DNA of 64,000 nt from Alphaproteobacteria bacterium (lineage in GTDB: Bacteria; Pseudomonadota; Alphaproteobacteria; Micropepsales; Micropepsaceae), in assembly GCA_947473475.1 (NCBI GenBank), contig CANJBZ010000006.1, positions 1-64,000 of the forward strand, given 5' to 3'. Shown here one piece after another: positions 55,551 through 64,000 of the stretch. Below the pieces are notes generated by a model, which was given only the letters and a program-made list of their open reading frames with translations, was not told where the DNA came from and searched no databases. The position numbers and the translations under genes are program-made. The first letter of the stretch is position 1; the number at the start of each line of letters is the position of its first letter.

Positions 55551-56003
55551 TTACTTCGGCGTCAAAGCTTCCTTCACAAGCCCGCTGGCTTTTCCAAAGT
55601 CCATCGCGCCCGTGTAACGCTCTTTCAAGGCCGCCATGACCTTGCCCATGTCCTTAGGGGAAGCGGCGCCCGTGGCGGCGATCACGTCGTTAATGGCGGC
55701 TCGCGCGTCGTCATCCGACATCTGTTTGGGCATGAATTCGCGGATGACCGTGATTTCGTCGCGCTCATTGGCGGCCATCTCCGGCCGTCCGCCCGCGTCA
55801 AAGGCCGTCGCGGAATCTTCCCGCTGTTTGATCATGCGCGCCAGCACGGCGAGGATTTCGTCGTCCGACAGATTCTCGTTCTTGGTGGCGATGCCCTGCT
55901 TCTGCACGTCCGCCAGCATCAGGCGAATGGCGCCCAGACGCTTGGTCTCCCTGGCCTTCATTGCGGTCTTCATCGCCTCGGTGAAACGGTCGCGCAAACT
56001 CAT
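55551..56003 (-). CDS. GatB/YqeY-domain protein
   Basis: 150 residues of the YqeY family: LRDRFTEAMKTAMKARETKR at the N-terminus, then TAFDAGGRPEMAANERDEIT, EFMPKQMSDDDARAAI and a C-terminal YTGAMDFGKASGLVKEAL. It resembles the tRNA-binding tail of the GatB subunit of the amidotransferase; the cellular role is not settled. AAGGA 8 bases before the ATG at 56003 sets the start. YqeY near dnaG-rpoD is a common alphaproteobacterial order. Confidence 0.9.
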   Translation of the reverse strand: MSLRDRFTEAMKTAMKARETKRLGAIRLMLADVQKQGIATKNENLSDDEILAVLARMIKQREDSATAFDAGGRPEMAANERDEITVIREFMPKQMSDDDARAAINDVIAATGAASPKDMGKVMAALKERYTGAMDFGKASGLVKEALTPK

Positions 56004-56172
56004 GAGTCGCATCCTTAGCTAGCGGGCGCGGAGAGTAGGCCAAACACAATGCTGTGCGCAAACGCGGTAAGGTGCTGAATATGCTTGTGAATTAAGGTAG
56101 CCCTCGCGCTTGACGCGCTGCACCCTCATCCCTATGTTGCCCGCGCATCCACTGATAGTCAGGCCGCCCCAC

Positions 56173-57363
56173 ATGACCGACGGCGCACGCGCATCTGCTC
56201 CTTCAACCGGAGCGGAGGAATTTTCCGCGCGCAAGACCGGCGCGCTGGTGCTGGCCGATGGCACCGTGTTCGAAGGTTACGCCTTCGGCGCAGCCACGAC
56301 CTCGGTTGGCGAGGTCTGCTTCAACACGGCGATGACCGGTTATCAGGAAATCCTGGCCGATCCGTCTTACGCCGGGCAGATCGTCGCCTTCACCTTCCCG
56401 CATATCGGCATTGTCGGCGCCAATGAGGAAGACCTCGAATCCATCACGCCCGCCGTGCGTGGTCTTGTGGTGCGGGCGCATGCGGAAAATCCGTCGAACT
56501 ATCGCGCGCTGATGACGCTGGACCGCTGGCTGAAGCGGCACAACATTCCGGGGTTGTCCGGCATCGACACGCGCAAACTGACGGCGCGCATTCGCGAAAG
56601 CGGCATGCCGCACGGCGTGATCGCGCACAGCACGGACGGCAGATTCGATTTTGTGTCGTTGCGCAAGCAGGCGCAGGAATTTCCGGGGCTGGTGGGCCTG
56701 GACCTCGCCAAGGATGTCACCTGCCGGCAGATGTTCCACTGGGACGAAACGCCGTGGAAGTGGAACGAAGGCTACGGCAAGCAAGCCAATCCGACATGGC
56801 GCGCGGTGGTGGTCGACTTCGGCGTGAAGCGGAATATCTTGCGATTGCTTGCGGGCAGCGGCGCGGACATTACGGTTCTGCCGGCGCAATCGACCGCCGA
56901 GGACGTCATGCGCCACAAGCCGGATGGCGTGCTGCTGTCGAACGGCCCCGGCGATCCGGCGGCGACAGGTTCTTACGCCATTCCGATGATCCGTGGGCTG
57001 ATCGATGCGGAGATGCCGCTGTTCGGGATTTGCCTGGGGCATCAGATGCTGGGATTGGCGCTGGGTGGCAACACCCGCAAAATGGCGCAAGGCCATCACG
57101 GCGCGAACCATCCGGTGAAGGATCTGGAGACCGGCAAAGTCGAAATCGTCTCGATGAATCACGGCTTCACGGTGGATCGCGACAGCTTGCCGAACGGCGT
57201 CAAGGAAACGCATGTGTCGCTGTTCGACGGCACCAATTGCGGGATCAAAGTCGAGAACCGCCCCATCTTCTCGGTGCAATATCACCCGGAAGCATCGCCC
57301 GGCCCGATGGATTCACACTATCTTTTCGACCGCTTCGCCGAAGCCGCCCAAAAGCGCGCCTAG
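56173..57363 (+). CDS. carA: Carbamoyl-phosphate synthase small (glutaminase) subunit
   Basis: 396 residues. The N-terminal carA domain shows LVLADGTVFEGYAFG and GEVCFNTAMTGYQEI; the class I glutamine amidotransferase domain has the catalytic Cys in FGICLGHQMLGLALGG and the late HPEASPGP (His, Glu). It frees ammonia for carbamoyl phosphate, feeding arginine and pyrimidine synthesis, with CarB. The ATG at 56173 gives the usual family length; earlier in-frame codons at 56110 and 56134 are less likely. carB is not next to it; a repeat and an opposing gene follow. Confidence 0.93.
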   Translation: MTDGARASAPSTGAEEFSARKTGALVLADGTVFEGYAFGAATTSVGEVCFNTAMTGYQEILADPSYAGQIVAFTFPHIGIVGANEEDLESITPAVRGLVVRAHAENPSNYRALMTLDRWLKRHNIPGLSGIDTRKLTARIRESGMPHGVIAHSTDGRFDFVSLRKQAQEFPGLVGLDLAKDVTCRQMFHWDETPWKWNEGYGKQANPTWRAVVVDFGVKRNILRLLAGSGADITVLPAQSTAEDVMRHKPDGVLLSNGPGDPAATGSYAIPMIRGLIDAEMPLFGICLGHQMLGLALGGNTRKMAQGHHGANHPVKDLETGKVEIVSMNHGFTVDRDSLPNGVKETHVSLFDGTNCGIKVENRPIFSVQYHPEASPGPMDSHYLFDRFAEAAQKRA

Positions 57364-57365
57364 TT

Positions 57366-57573
57366 GGTTTCTCGCCGAGCCGCGTAGAGAAAAAAGGGGA
57401 ACCACAAAGAGCACAAAGAGGACACGAAGATCACAGAGGAAAATTTCGGCGCGCATAGCGCGCCAACTTACTCTTTGTGTCCTTTGTGCCTCCTTTGTGC
57501 CTCCTTTGTGTCCTTTGTGGTTCCCCTTGTTTCTTCTCCGCGATCTCCGCGATCTCCGTGGCTCCGCGAGAAA
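57366..57573. repeat. ACAAAG-rich inverted repeat (copy 3)
   Basis: Left arm: GAGCCGCGTAGAGAAAAAAGGGGAACCACAA plus several ACAAAG/GACACGAAG units. Right arm: TTTGTGTCCTTTGTGGTTCC and CCGCGATCTCCGCG, ending GTGGCTCCGCGAGAAAC. The core is GGCGCGCATAGCGCGCC. It lies just after the carA stop, in a convergent gap. Confidence 0.8.
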
Positions 57574-57579
57574 CATTCT

Positions 57580-57987
57580 TCAGCGCAATTCTTTCCGCAC
57601 GACGAATTTGAGCCCGGACCATTGGTCCGAAACCGCGCAGACCTTTATGTCCACCAGATCGGTTTTCAGCAGGCGGGCGCGGATGAGGTTTTCGGTCACG
57701 TCCGTCGGAATTTTCGCGGACTGTTTGTACCAAGACACCCACAGCCCACCGTTGATCGTCATCGCCGTGCGCGCCGCCGCAAAATGGCGCTCCACGTCGG
57801 CCATCATCGGTGCGAACAGATGCACAATGGCGCATTCACCAGGCTTCGCGCGCGTGACGATAGACACGCCCTCCGGCAGCGGTGACAGCCATTCGCGATA
57901 AACCTCCGGCGCTCCGAAGGTGAGAATGCTATCGCCCGGCTTGATGCCAAGCTTCTTTGCCAATGGCGTTGCTGAATAACCGGCCAT
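57580..57987 (-). CDS. DUF3052-family protein
   Basis: 135 residues beginning MAGYSATPLAKKLGIKPGDS, with VHLFAPMMADVERHF, LWVSWYKQSAKIPTDVTEN and the C-terminal VCAVSDQWSGLKFVVRKELR, the DUF3052 pattern. It is cytoplasmic; function is not established. It faces the carA gene and is divergent from soxC. Confidence 0.85.
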   Translation of the reverse strand: MAGYSATPLAKKLGIKPGDSILTFGAPEVYREWLSPLPEGVSIVTRAKPGECAIVHLFAPMMADVERHFAAARTAMTINGGLWVSWYKQSAKIPTDVTENLIRARLLKTDLVDIKVCAVSDQWSGLKFVVRKELR

Positions 57988-58031
57988 CCCCGCCCTCGTT
58001 ATATCCGAACCAAGCCAACGGTCTTTGCATG

Positions 58032-58072
58032 ACCGGCAACCGGTTTCGCGCTACTATTCCTGTAGAATTCTA
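58032..58072. promoter_or_regulatory. Two inverted repeats in the DUF3052-soxC intergenic region
   Basis: ACCGG-CAA-CCGGT (58032-58044) and a perfect TAGAATTCTA (58063-58072) lie between the divergent DUF3052 and soxC genes. They are candidates for operators or promoter parts of one or both genes. No matching regulator gene is adjacent. Confidence 0.4.
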
Positions 58073-58095
58073 AAAACACTGCTGGGAGGGACGTC

Positions 58096-59382
58096 ATGGC
58101 GGATACCCGCGACTTAGCGCAAGTTTTCGGTGAGCCGGTGGCCGGCAACGGTCTTCTGCACCGGCGTTTCTTCCTGCAAGGCGCGGCGCTTGCGGGCGCG
58201 GCAGCCACCGCTACGGCGGCGCGGGCCGAAACCATCAGCGCGATCTCGCCCCCGACTATGTTGAAGCCGGGCGCTGCGTTCAACGCATACGGCATGCCTT
58301 CGCATTGGCGCGAAAACATCAAGCGCGTGCTGATCACCAACGCACCGCCGGGACGCGAGGTCACCGGCTCGTCGCGCACGCCGCTGCAAATGCTGGAAGG
58401 CATGATCACGCCCGCCGGTCTGCATTATGTGCGCAACCACAACGGCACGCCGGACATCGATCCCGACAAGCACGAACTCACCATCTTCGGCATGGTGAAA
58501 CAGCCGCTCGTCTTCAGTGTCGATTCGCTGATGCGCTATCCCATGACGTCGGCGATTCACTTCATGGAATGCGCCGGCAATTCGGGGGCCGGGAATGCAC
58601 CGCAGCCGCCGCAAGCGACCGCCGCCGACATTCACGGTTTGCTTTCCTGTTCGGAATGGACCGGCGTGAAGCTGTCGACACTGCTCGACGAAGCTGGCCT
58701 CGATCCCAAAGCGACATGGATTCTCGCCGAAGGCGCGGACGCCGCCGGTATGAGCCGCAGTTGCCCGGTGTGGAAGGTCATGGATGACGCGATGATCGCG
58801 CTCTACCAGAACGGCGAGCCGATCCGTCCCGAGCAGGGCTTCCCGATGCGTCTGTTGCTGCCCGGCTTCGAGGGCAACACCAATGTGAAATGGGTCCGCA
58901 AAATCAAAGTGACGGATACGCCAACCTTCACGCGCGATGAGACGTCCCGCTACACCGAGCTGATGCCGGACGGCAAAGCGCGGCAGTTCATGCTGCAGAT
59001 GGAACCGAAATCGGTGATCCTGAAGCCCTCTTTCGGCATGAACATGCAGGGCCCCGGCTATTATGAAATCTCCGGCCTTGCTTGGTCCGGGTTGGGCCGC
59101 GTGCGCCGCGTGGATGTTTCCGCCGACGGCGGAAAAACCTGGGCGGAAGCCGCTTTGTCCGGCCCTGTGCTGCCGAAAGCCACCACGCGCTTCCGCCTTC
59201 CCTGGATGTGGAACGGCCAGCCGGTCACGCTGATGAGCCGCACGACCGACGAAAAAGGCGTGACGCAGAAGACGCACGCCGAATGGGCCGCGCAATATGC
59301 ACCGCGGCAGAACTTCCACTTCAGCGCCATTCAAAGCTGGGCGATCGACGCGTCGGGCAAGGTGAGCAACGTCTATGTCTAA
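58096..59382 (+). CDS. soxC: SoxC-like sulfite dehydrogenase molybdenum subunit
   Basis: 428 residues. A Tat signal (HRRFFLQGAALAGAAATAT) marks a periplasmic enzyme. The sulfite-oxidase fold has a molybdenum-binding Cys in HFMECAGNSGAGN and the C-terminal dimerisation domain, with the SoxC-typical APRQNFHFSAIQSWAID near the end. It oxidises protein-bound sulfane sulfur (or sulfite) with electrons going to the SoxD cytochrome. GGGAGGG precedes the ATG at 58096. The stop overlaps the soxD start by 8 bases. No soxXYZAB genes are visible in the window. Confidence 0.88.
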   Translation: MADTRDLAQVFGEPVAGNGLLHRRFFLQGAALAGAAATATAARAETISAISPPTMLKPGAAFNAYGMPSHWRENIKRVLITNAPPGREVTGSSRTPLQMLEGMITPAGLHYVRNHNGTPDIDPDKHELTIFGMVKQPLVFSVDSLMRYPMTSAIHFMECAGNSGAGNAPQPPQATAADIHGLLSCSEWTGVKLSTLLDEAGLDPKATWILAEGADAAGMSRSCPVWKVMDDAMIALYQNGEPIRPEQGFPMRLLLPGFEGNTNVKWVRKIKVTDTPTFTRDETSRYTELMPDGKARQFMLQMEPKSVILKPSFGMNMQGPGYYEISGLAWSGLGRVRRVDVSADGGKTWAEAALSGPVLPKATTRFRLPWMWNGQPVTLMSRTTDEKGVTQKTHAEWAAQYAPRQNFHFSAIQSWAIDASGKVSNVYV

Positions 59383-59917
59383 GCACACCGTATTTGCCGG
59401 ATTTGTCCTTGCCGCTCTGGCCAGCGCCTCATTCGCCGCAACGCCGCCTCCGCCCAAATTGGGCAAGCCCGCGACGCCGGAACAAATCTCCAAAGTCGAC
59501 ATCAGCATTCCGCCGGACGGAAAGAACCTGCCCGCGGGCTCAGGCTCGGTTGCGCAAGGCGCGCAAATTTTCGCGCAGAAGTGCGCCGTCTGTCACGGCG
59601 CCAATGCCGAGGGCACGCCCTCCGGTGACCGGCTAATCGGCGGCATCGGTTCGCTCGCGACGCCCAATCCGCTGAAAACGGTGAATTCCTATTGGCCCTA
59701 CGCGACGACGGTGTTCGATTACATCCGCCGCGCCATGCCGATCACCAATCCGCAATCGCTGCAGAATGACGAAGTGTATTCGCTCGTCGCCTACATTCTC
59801 TCGATGGACAATGTCGTGCCGAAGGATGCGGTGCTGGACGCAAATTCACTGCCCAAAGTGCAGATGCCGAACCGTGCCGGCTTCGTGAACTGGGAGCCGC
59901 GCCTGATTAAGCCATAA
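59375..59917 (+). CDS. SoxD-like cytochrome c subunit
   Basis: 180 residues. A signal peptide (FVLAALASASFAA) is followed by one class I heme site CAVCH (C70, C73, H74) and a YSLVAYILSMDN region near the end of the domain. It is about half the length of classical two-heme SoxD and has one heme only. It should take electrons from SoxC to the respiratory chain in the periplasm. The ATG lies inside the soxC stop region, so translation is coupled. Confidence 0.88.
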   Translation: MSKHTVFAGFVLAALASASFAATPPPPKLGKPATPEQISKVDISIPPDGKNLPAGSGSVAQGAQIFAQKCAVCHGANAEGTPSGDRLIGGIGSLATPNPLKTVNSYWPYATTVFDYIRRAMPITNPQSLQNDEVYSLVAYILSMDNVVPKDAVLDANSLPKVQMPNRAGFVNWEPRLIKP

Positions 59918-59947
59918 CGAGGTGCGCCAAAGGGGGACGCGGTTGCC

Positions 59948-60577
59948 ATGACGTGGAAGACCTCAACCCGATTGCGGACCCTGCTGACACTGTGCATGTC
60001 CTGCGTTGCGGGTCCGCCTGCTTTTGCAGCAACCGAAGTGACGCTGAAGAACGAAGGTCCGGCGCCGGTACAGGTGTCATTCGACAATGGCTCACCCGTC
60101 ACTATCGCGCGCCGCGGTTCGCTTCGCGTGACGCTCGGTGATGGTCTGCATGTAACGCAGTGCCGTTACGACGGGTACGATGGCTGCAATCTCGCAAACG
60201 ATTTCACCACCACCGCCGACGTGCCGCGCATGACGCTCACATTACTGCCCGTCTACATGTTGGAACATGCTGTTGCGCTCGTGGGGCAGGGGACCTTGTC
60301 CGCGGAAACGCGTCCCGACGGCTGGTCCATCAGCACGCTCGATGTGGCTGGCGCCGCCACCGAGTGTCTTGCGTATGACAGCGGCAAATTAGCGGCGTTT
60401 TCCAAAAGACAAGTGGGCCGTATTTCGCTGCGGGATGCCAAGCTGGCGACGCAGAATCTGTGCGGATCGGAGCATCAGGTGATCGGCGTAACTCTTAACG
60501 GCGCACCAGCCTATTTCCATCCGCGGTTTGTAGCCTTCAAGGAAAAGAACGGCAAACCTGTGCTGGTGCGGCAGTAG
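59948..60577 (+). CDS. Secreted cysteine-containing protein of unknown function
   Basis: 209 residues. A signal peptide (LLTLCMSCVAGPPAFA) leads into a beta-rich sequence with four cysteines in the mature part (TQCRYDGYDGCNL, TECLAY, QNLCGSE), which could form two disulfides. I recognise no family. It starts 30 bases after soxD on the same strand and is probably cotranscribed with soxCD. A periplasmic accessory role for sulfur oxidation is inference. The long intergenic repeat follows. Confidence 0.65.
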   Translation: MTWKTSTRLRTLLTLCMSCVAGPPAFAATEVTLKNEGPAPVQVSFDNGSPVTIARRGSLRVTLGDGLHVTQCRYDGYDGCNLANDFTTTADVPRMTLTLLPVYMLEHAVALVGQGTLSAETRPDGWSISTLDVAGAATECLAYDSGKLAAFSKRQVGRISLRDAKLATQNLCGSEHQVIGVTLNGAPAYFHPRFVAFKEKNGKPVLVRQ

Positions 60578-60597
60578 GCTCTTTGCATCGCCTCCCC

Positions 60598-60751
60598 CAA
60601 CGCGGGGATGCCGAAATTGCGAAGCAATTTCGGGTGGGGGGAGCCTATCCGCGACAATCCCCCCACCCGAAATGCGTCGCGGCTATCGCCGCTTTGCATT
60701 TCGATCCCCGATCAAGTCGGGGACAGGCTCTCCCCGCAAGGGGGAGGTGAT
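60598..60751. repeat. Palindromic repeat CTCCCCC...GGGGGAGG
   Basis: CTCCCCCAACGCGGGGATG, GAAATTGC-GAA-GCAATTTC, GGGTGGGGGGAGCC and then CCCCCCACCCGAAATG, CCCCGATCAAGTCGGGG and CTCCCCGCAAGGGGGAG form several stems. Its right part is read as the last codons of the methyltransferase gene on the minus strand. Confidence 0.7.
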
Positions 60752-61417
60752 TAAAGTCGAACGAAATTGCATCGCGGCTAGCACGCGTTCGAGAATGGTG
60801 GATTCCACTTTGGGGCGCATCAGCAGGGGCGGTGCTTTCAACGCACGCACACCGCCGGCCATGACAATCGCGTTGCGGTATTTCTTTCCCGGTCGGTCGA
60901 GGATGCGCACGGTCGAAAAACTCGCCGCCATGTGAGCCGCCACGCCATCCGCGGCGTCATCCGCATCGCTCCTGATGTGCAAATTGACGAATACCGCGCC
61001 GCCCTTGTTCAGCCGCTTCTTGGCTTGCGCGAAGAATTCCTCCGTCAGCAATTCCGACGCAACGTCGCCGCCGCGAAAGGCGTCCAGCACGATGGCGTCA
61101 AATTTCCGCCGCGTGCTGCGAAGAAAAGCGAAGCCGTCCGCCACGCGGCAGTCCACTGCGTCCGGTAGAAAGAAATGCTGCCGCGCCAGCAGGAACGCTT
61201 GCGGGTTCAGATCGACGGCAACGACAGCGCAGCCCTCGCGCGTCAGCATGGTCGCCAGCGAGCCGCCGGCGCAGCCGATCATCAGAACGGTTTTGGCTCT
61301 CTTCTGCCGGATCAGCCCGAACAGCGCGTGGATGTAATTGAGAAGGCTGACGCCGTTCTTATCGGCGCGGCTTTGATAGTAAACGCCCTGCCAATAGGAG
61401 ATCGCGCCGGTGCGCAT
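60683..61417 (-). CDS. Spermidine-synthase-like SAM-dependent methyltransferase
   Basis: About 244 residues from the ATG at 61417; a GTG at 61498 is a possible longer start. The SAM/dcSAM-binding motif is VLMIGCAGGSLATML with VVAVDLNPQAF and the late DAIVLDAFRGGDVA, as in spermidine synthase-like proteins. It has the RTGAISYWQGVYYQSRAD start typical of that group. The C-terminal 20 residues or so are read from the intergenic repeat, including the stop. Its substrate is unknown. It follows fabI on the same strand; the genes may be cotranscribed. Confidence 0.78.
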   Translation of the reverse strand: MRTGAISYWQGVYYQSRADKNGVSLLNYIHALFGLIRQKRAKTVLMIGCAGGSLATMLTREGCAVVAVDLNPQAFLLARQHFFLPDAVDCRVADGFAFLRSTRRKFDAIVLDAFRGGDVASELLTEEFFAQAKKRLNKGGAVFVNLHIRSDADDAADGVAAHMAASFSTVRILDRPGKKYRNAIVMAGGVRALKAPPLLMRPKVESTILERVLAAMQFRSTLITSPLRGEPVPDLIGDRNAKRR

Positions 61418-61464
61418 CTCGTGCTCGATGACAATCGGCGGCCCTAACCGCGACAGATGCGCGC

Positions 61465-62310
61465 CTACTCTTGGTCGGCGGCTTCGGGGGCGATCCACCC
61501 CTTCAGATCGCCGGTCGGCGGCATACCGATGATGTTGTAGCCCGCATCGACGAAATGAATCTCGCCGGTCACGCCCGCGGACAGGTCGGACAACAGATAC
61601 AGCGCCGCGCCGCCGACATGATCCAGCTCGATGTTTTTCTTCAGCGGGCTGTGCGCTTTGTTCCATTTGAACACCAGCCGCGCATCGCCTACCGCCGAGC
61701 CGGCCAGCGTACGCATGGGTCCGGCCGAAATCGCATTCACGCGGACACCCTGCTTGCCGAGATCGGCCGCGAGATAGCGCACGCTGGCTTCCAGCGCCGC
61801 TTTGGCCACGCCCATGACGTTGTAGTTCGGCATCACGCGAGAAGCGCCGCCGTAAGTCAGCGTGATCAGCGAGCCGCCCTTCTGCATCAGCGGGGCCGCG
61901 CGGCGCGCCACATCGGTGAAGGAGTAGCAGGAGATATTCAGCGTGCTGAGGAAGTTCTGGCGGCTGGTTTCGACATAGCGGCCTTTCAGCTCGTTTTTGT
62001 CGGAATAGGCAATCGCATGAACTAGAAAATCGATCTGTCCCCATTCACTGGCCAGACGGGCAAATCCCGCATCCATCTCCTCATCGTTGCCGACGTCGCA
62101 TGGAATGATGACCTGCGATCCCAGGCTTTCGGCGAGCGGGCGAACGCGTTTTCCCTGCGCGTCGCCCTGAAACGTGAAGGCAAGCTCCGCGCCTTCGGCC
62201 GCCACCGCGCGCGCGATGCCCCAGGCGATGGAGTGATCGTTCGCCACCCCCATGATGAGGCCGCGTTTGCCCGCCATGAGCGAGCCGGATTTGGCGCCAG
62301 CGCCGGGCAT
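61465..62310 (-). CDS. fabI: Enoyl-ACP reductase (NADH)
   Basis: 281 residues. The nucleotide-binding GLIMGVANDHSIAWGIA and the FabI active site YNVMGVAKAAL (Tyr, Lys) are present. It performs the last reduction of each fatty-acid elongation cycle in the cytoplasm. The start at 62310 is chosen for AGGA upstream; another ATG at 62331 overlaps the fabB stop. It is the third gene of fabA-fabB-fabI, the order known in alphaproteobacteria for unsaturated fatty-acid synthesis. Confidence 0.93.
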   Translation of the reverse strand: MPGAGAKSGSLMAGKRGLIMGVANDHSIAWGIARAVAAEGAELAFTFQGDAQGKRVRPLAESLGSQVIIPCDVGNDEEMDAGFARLASEWGQIDFLVHAIAYSDKNELKGRYVETSRQNFLSTLNISCYSFTDVARRAAPLMQKGGSLITLTYGGASRVMPNYNVMGVAKAALEASVRYLAADLGKQGVRVNAISAGPMRTLAGSAVGDARLVFKWNKAHSPLKKNIELDHVGGAALYLLSDLSAGVTGEIHFVDAGYNIIGMPPTGDLKGWIAPEAADQE

Positions 62311-62323
62311 GGTGCGTGTCCTG

Positions 62324-63550
62324 TCAAGCATCGTGGCGCTGGAACACCAGCGAAGCATTGGTGCCGCCGAAGCCGAAGCTGTTCGACATCACCGTTTCGA
62401 GTTTCGCGTTGTCGATGCGCTTGCGCACGATCGGCGCGTCCGCAACGTCCGGATCGATCTCTTCGATATTTGCCGATTCGGCGATGAAGCCGTTCTGCAT
62501 CTGGAGAAGGGAATAGATCGCCTCGTGCACGCCCGCCGCACCTTGGCTATGGCCCGTGAGCGATTTGGTCGAATTTATTGGCGGCATCCGATCGCCGAAG
62601 ACCTGGCGTATCGCCGAGATTTCCGCGACATCGCCGACGGGCGTCGATGTGCCATGCGCGTTGATGTAATCGATGGGCGCTTTGATCCCGGCAATAGCCT
62701 GACGCATGCAGCGTGTGGCGCCCTCTCCCGATGGGGCGACCATGTCGTGGCCATCCGACGCGACGCCGTAGCCAACAAGCTCGGCGTAAATTTTCGCGCC
62801 CCGCGCCTTGGCGTGTTCCAGTTCTTCGAGCACCACCACGCCGCCGCCGCCGGCGATGACAAAACCGTCGCGGTTTTTGTCATAGGCGCGGCTGGCGCGT
62901 TCCGGCGTATCGTTGTAGCGCGAGGAGAGGGCGCCCATGGCATCGAACAGCACCGTCAGCGACCACTCCAATTCCTCGCCGCCGCCGGCAAACATGATGT
63001 CCTGCTTGCCCCATTGGATCATTTCAGCCGCATTGCCGATGCAATGGGCGCTGGTCGCGCAGGCAGAGCTGATGGAATAGGAAACGCCTTTGATCTTGAA
63101 CCAGGTGGCAAGTCCCGCCGAGCAGGTGGATGACATCGCCTTGGGCACGACGAAGGGACCGACCCGCTTGGGGCCCTTTCCCGGTTCGCTGCGCGCGGTG
63201 TCGGCGGCGTTGACGATGGCCTTCGTAGACGGGCCGCCGGAACCCATGATGAGCCCGGTGCGCTCGTTCGAAATCTCGTTTTCTTCCAGCCCGCAATCGG
63301 CCAAGGCCTGCTGCATGGCGAGGAACGTGTAGGCGGCGCCATCGCCCATGAAGCGGCGTGCACGGCGGTCGACCGAGGCGTCCAGATCGACTTTCAGGCT
63401 GCCCTCAATCTGGCTGCGAAAGCCCATGCGCTGGTAAACATCCGACCGGGTAATGCCGGAGCGGGCGTCACGCAGAGACGCAGTCACGTCCTGCGCGCTG
63501 TTACCGATAGGGCAAATAATACCAAGGCCGGTGACGGCAACACGCCTCAT
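62324..63550 (-). CDS. fabB: Beta-ketoacyl-ACP synthase I
   Basis: 408 residues. The active-site Cys is in [14 protein letters not shown], and the two His in HGTSTPVGD and [12 protein letters not shown]. FabB condenses malonyl-ACP with acyl-ACP and is needed for unsaturated fatty acids together with FabA. AAGGA 8 bases before the ATG at 63550 sets the start, not the GTG at 63556. It follows fabA by 37 bases on the same strand. Confidence 0.94.
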   Translation of the reverse strand: MRRVAVTGLGIICPIGNSAQDVTASLRDARSGITRSDVYQRMGFRSQIEGSLKVDLDASVDRRARRFMGDGAAYTFLAMQQALADCGLEENEISNERTGLIMGSGGPSTKAIVNAADTARSEPGKGPKRVGPFVVPKAMSSTCSAGLATWFKIKGVSYSISSACATSAHCIGNAAEMIQWGKQDIMFAGGGEELEWSLTVLFDAMGALSSRYNDTPERASRAYDKNRDGFVIAGGGGVVVLEELEHAKARGAKIYAELVGYGVASDGHDMVAPSGEGATRCMRQAIAGIKAPIDYINAHGTSTPVGDVAEISAIRQVFGDRMPPINSTKSLTGHSQGAAGVHEAIYSLLQMQNGFIAESANIEEIDPDVADAPIVRKRIDNAKLETVMSNSFGFGGTNASLVFQRHDA

Positions 63551-63587
63551 GGCCACAATCCTTCTTCAACGCAAAGTAGCGCGTGCC

Positions 63588-64000
63588 TCAAGCGGCCGCG
63601 GATCCATTGCCTTCTACAAACAGGCCAACGCGCAAATCCTTGGCTTCGTAAATGATTTTGCCGTCGACCTTCATCACGCCGTCGGCGATGCCCATGACCA
63701 GCCTGCGCATCACGACGCGCTTCAAGTCGATGGCGTAGCTCACCACACTGGCGGAGGGAAGGACCATGCCGCTGAATTTCACTTCGCCGACACCCAGCGC
63801 GCGCCCTTTGCCGATGCCGCCGAGCCAGCCGAGAAAAAAACCGACCAACTGCCACATGGCATCCAGCCCCAGGCAACCCGGCATCACCGGATCGTCCTTG
63901 AAGTGGCATTTGAAGAACCACAGCTCGGGATTGATTTCCAGATCGGCATGAATTTCGCCTTTGCCGAAGGAACCGCCGGCGTCGCAAATGCTTGTGATGC
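63588..64000 (-). CDS. fabA: 3-hydroxydecanoyl-ACP dehydratase/isomerase, partial (5' end outside window)
   Basis: The C-terminal part of about 137 residues lies in the window. The catalytic His is in [15 protein letters not shown] and the Asp in [14 protein letters not shown]. The C-terminus is VEGNGSAAA. FabA dehydrates 3-hydroxydecanoyl-ACP and isomerises the double bond, starting unsaturated fatty-acid synthesis. The open frame continues past base 64000 toward the N-terminus. It precedes fabB and fabI on the same strand. Confidence 0.93.
   Translation of the reverse strand, partial: ITSICDAGGSFGKGEIHADLEINPELWFFKCHFKDDPVMPGCLGLDAMWQLVGFFLGWLGGIGKGRALGVGEVKFSGMVLPSASVVSYAIDLKRVVMRRLVMGIADGVMKVDGKIIYEAKDLRVGLFVEGNGSAAA

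Noticed and set aside
61499..62044. N-terminal extension of the spermidine-synthase-like frame
   Set aside because: It lies over fabI in another frame and has no similarity to the methyltransferase family.

Overview
The window is a gene-dense, GC-rich chromosome segment from an alphaproteobacterium. The evidence is the gene order dnaG-rpoD beside a GNAT gene, yqeY and carA; a fabA-fabB-fabI cluster; soxC-soxD; an IalB-family protein; and a TonB/Tat-rich soil-type gene set. Family-level placement cannot be read from the sequence alone. I saw no rRNA, tRNA, CRISPR array, insertion sequence or phage gene.

Left part (about 1-36 kb): an accessory region dominated by exported proteins. It has three paralogous Tat-exported SMP-30/gluconolactonase-like proteins, three secreted NHL-type beta-propellers, a GMC oxidoreductase, a two-subunit molybdenum hydroxylase, a cytochrome c-PQQ dehydrogenase fusion, two metallo-beta-lactamase-fold proteins, an SGNH hydrolase and two alpha/beta hydrolases. 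It also has a HbpS/GlcG-like protein, a CHRD protein, two DUF6152 proteins and a TonB-dependent receptor. Cytoplasmic partners include a DUF1932 dehydrogenase, an ABM-type monooxygenase, an MFS transporter, two orphan binding-protein-like proteins and a glutathione-dependent formaldehyde dehydrogenase. My reading is a periplasmic oxidation, lactone-opening and uptake toolkit for unknown, possibly methoxylated, organic compounds. A yeiH-lysR pair and a truncated Crp/Fnr relic lie in the same stretch.

Middle part (36-50 kb): a prolyl-4-hydroxylase-like oxygenase, an RlmI-type methyltransferase, a Kup potassium transporter and a tightly overlapped tetR-hlyD-ABC ATPase-permease export operon with a readable promoter/operator. 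Then come IalB, TusA, a long-chain acyl-CoA synthetase, a beta-carbonic anhydrase and an outer-membrane barrel.

Right part (50-64 kb): mostly housekeeping. It has rpoD with an unusual Lys/Ala/Pro-rich N-terminal tail and a collagen-like insert, dnaG, GNAT, yqeY, carA, DUF3052, soxCD with an unknown secreted protein, a spermidine-synthase-like methyltransferase, fabI, fabB and the 3' part of fabA, which runs off the window.

Intergenic spaces are filled with three families of dispersed palindromic repeats: CCCTCCCC/GGGGAGGG elements, ACAAAG-rich elements and ATCCCGG elements. In two places a repeat end forms the ribosome-binding site of the next gene, and in one place a coding frame runs into a repeat for its stop codon.
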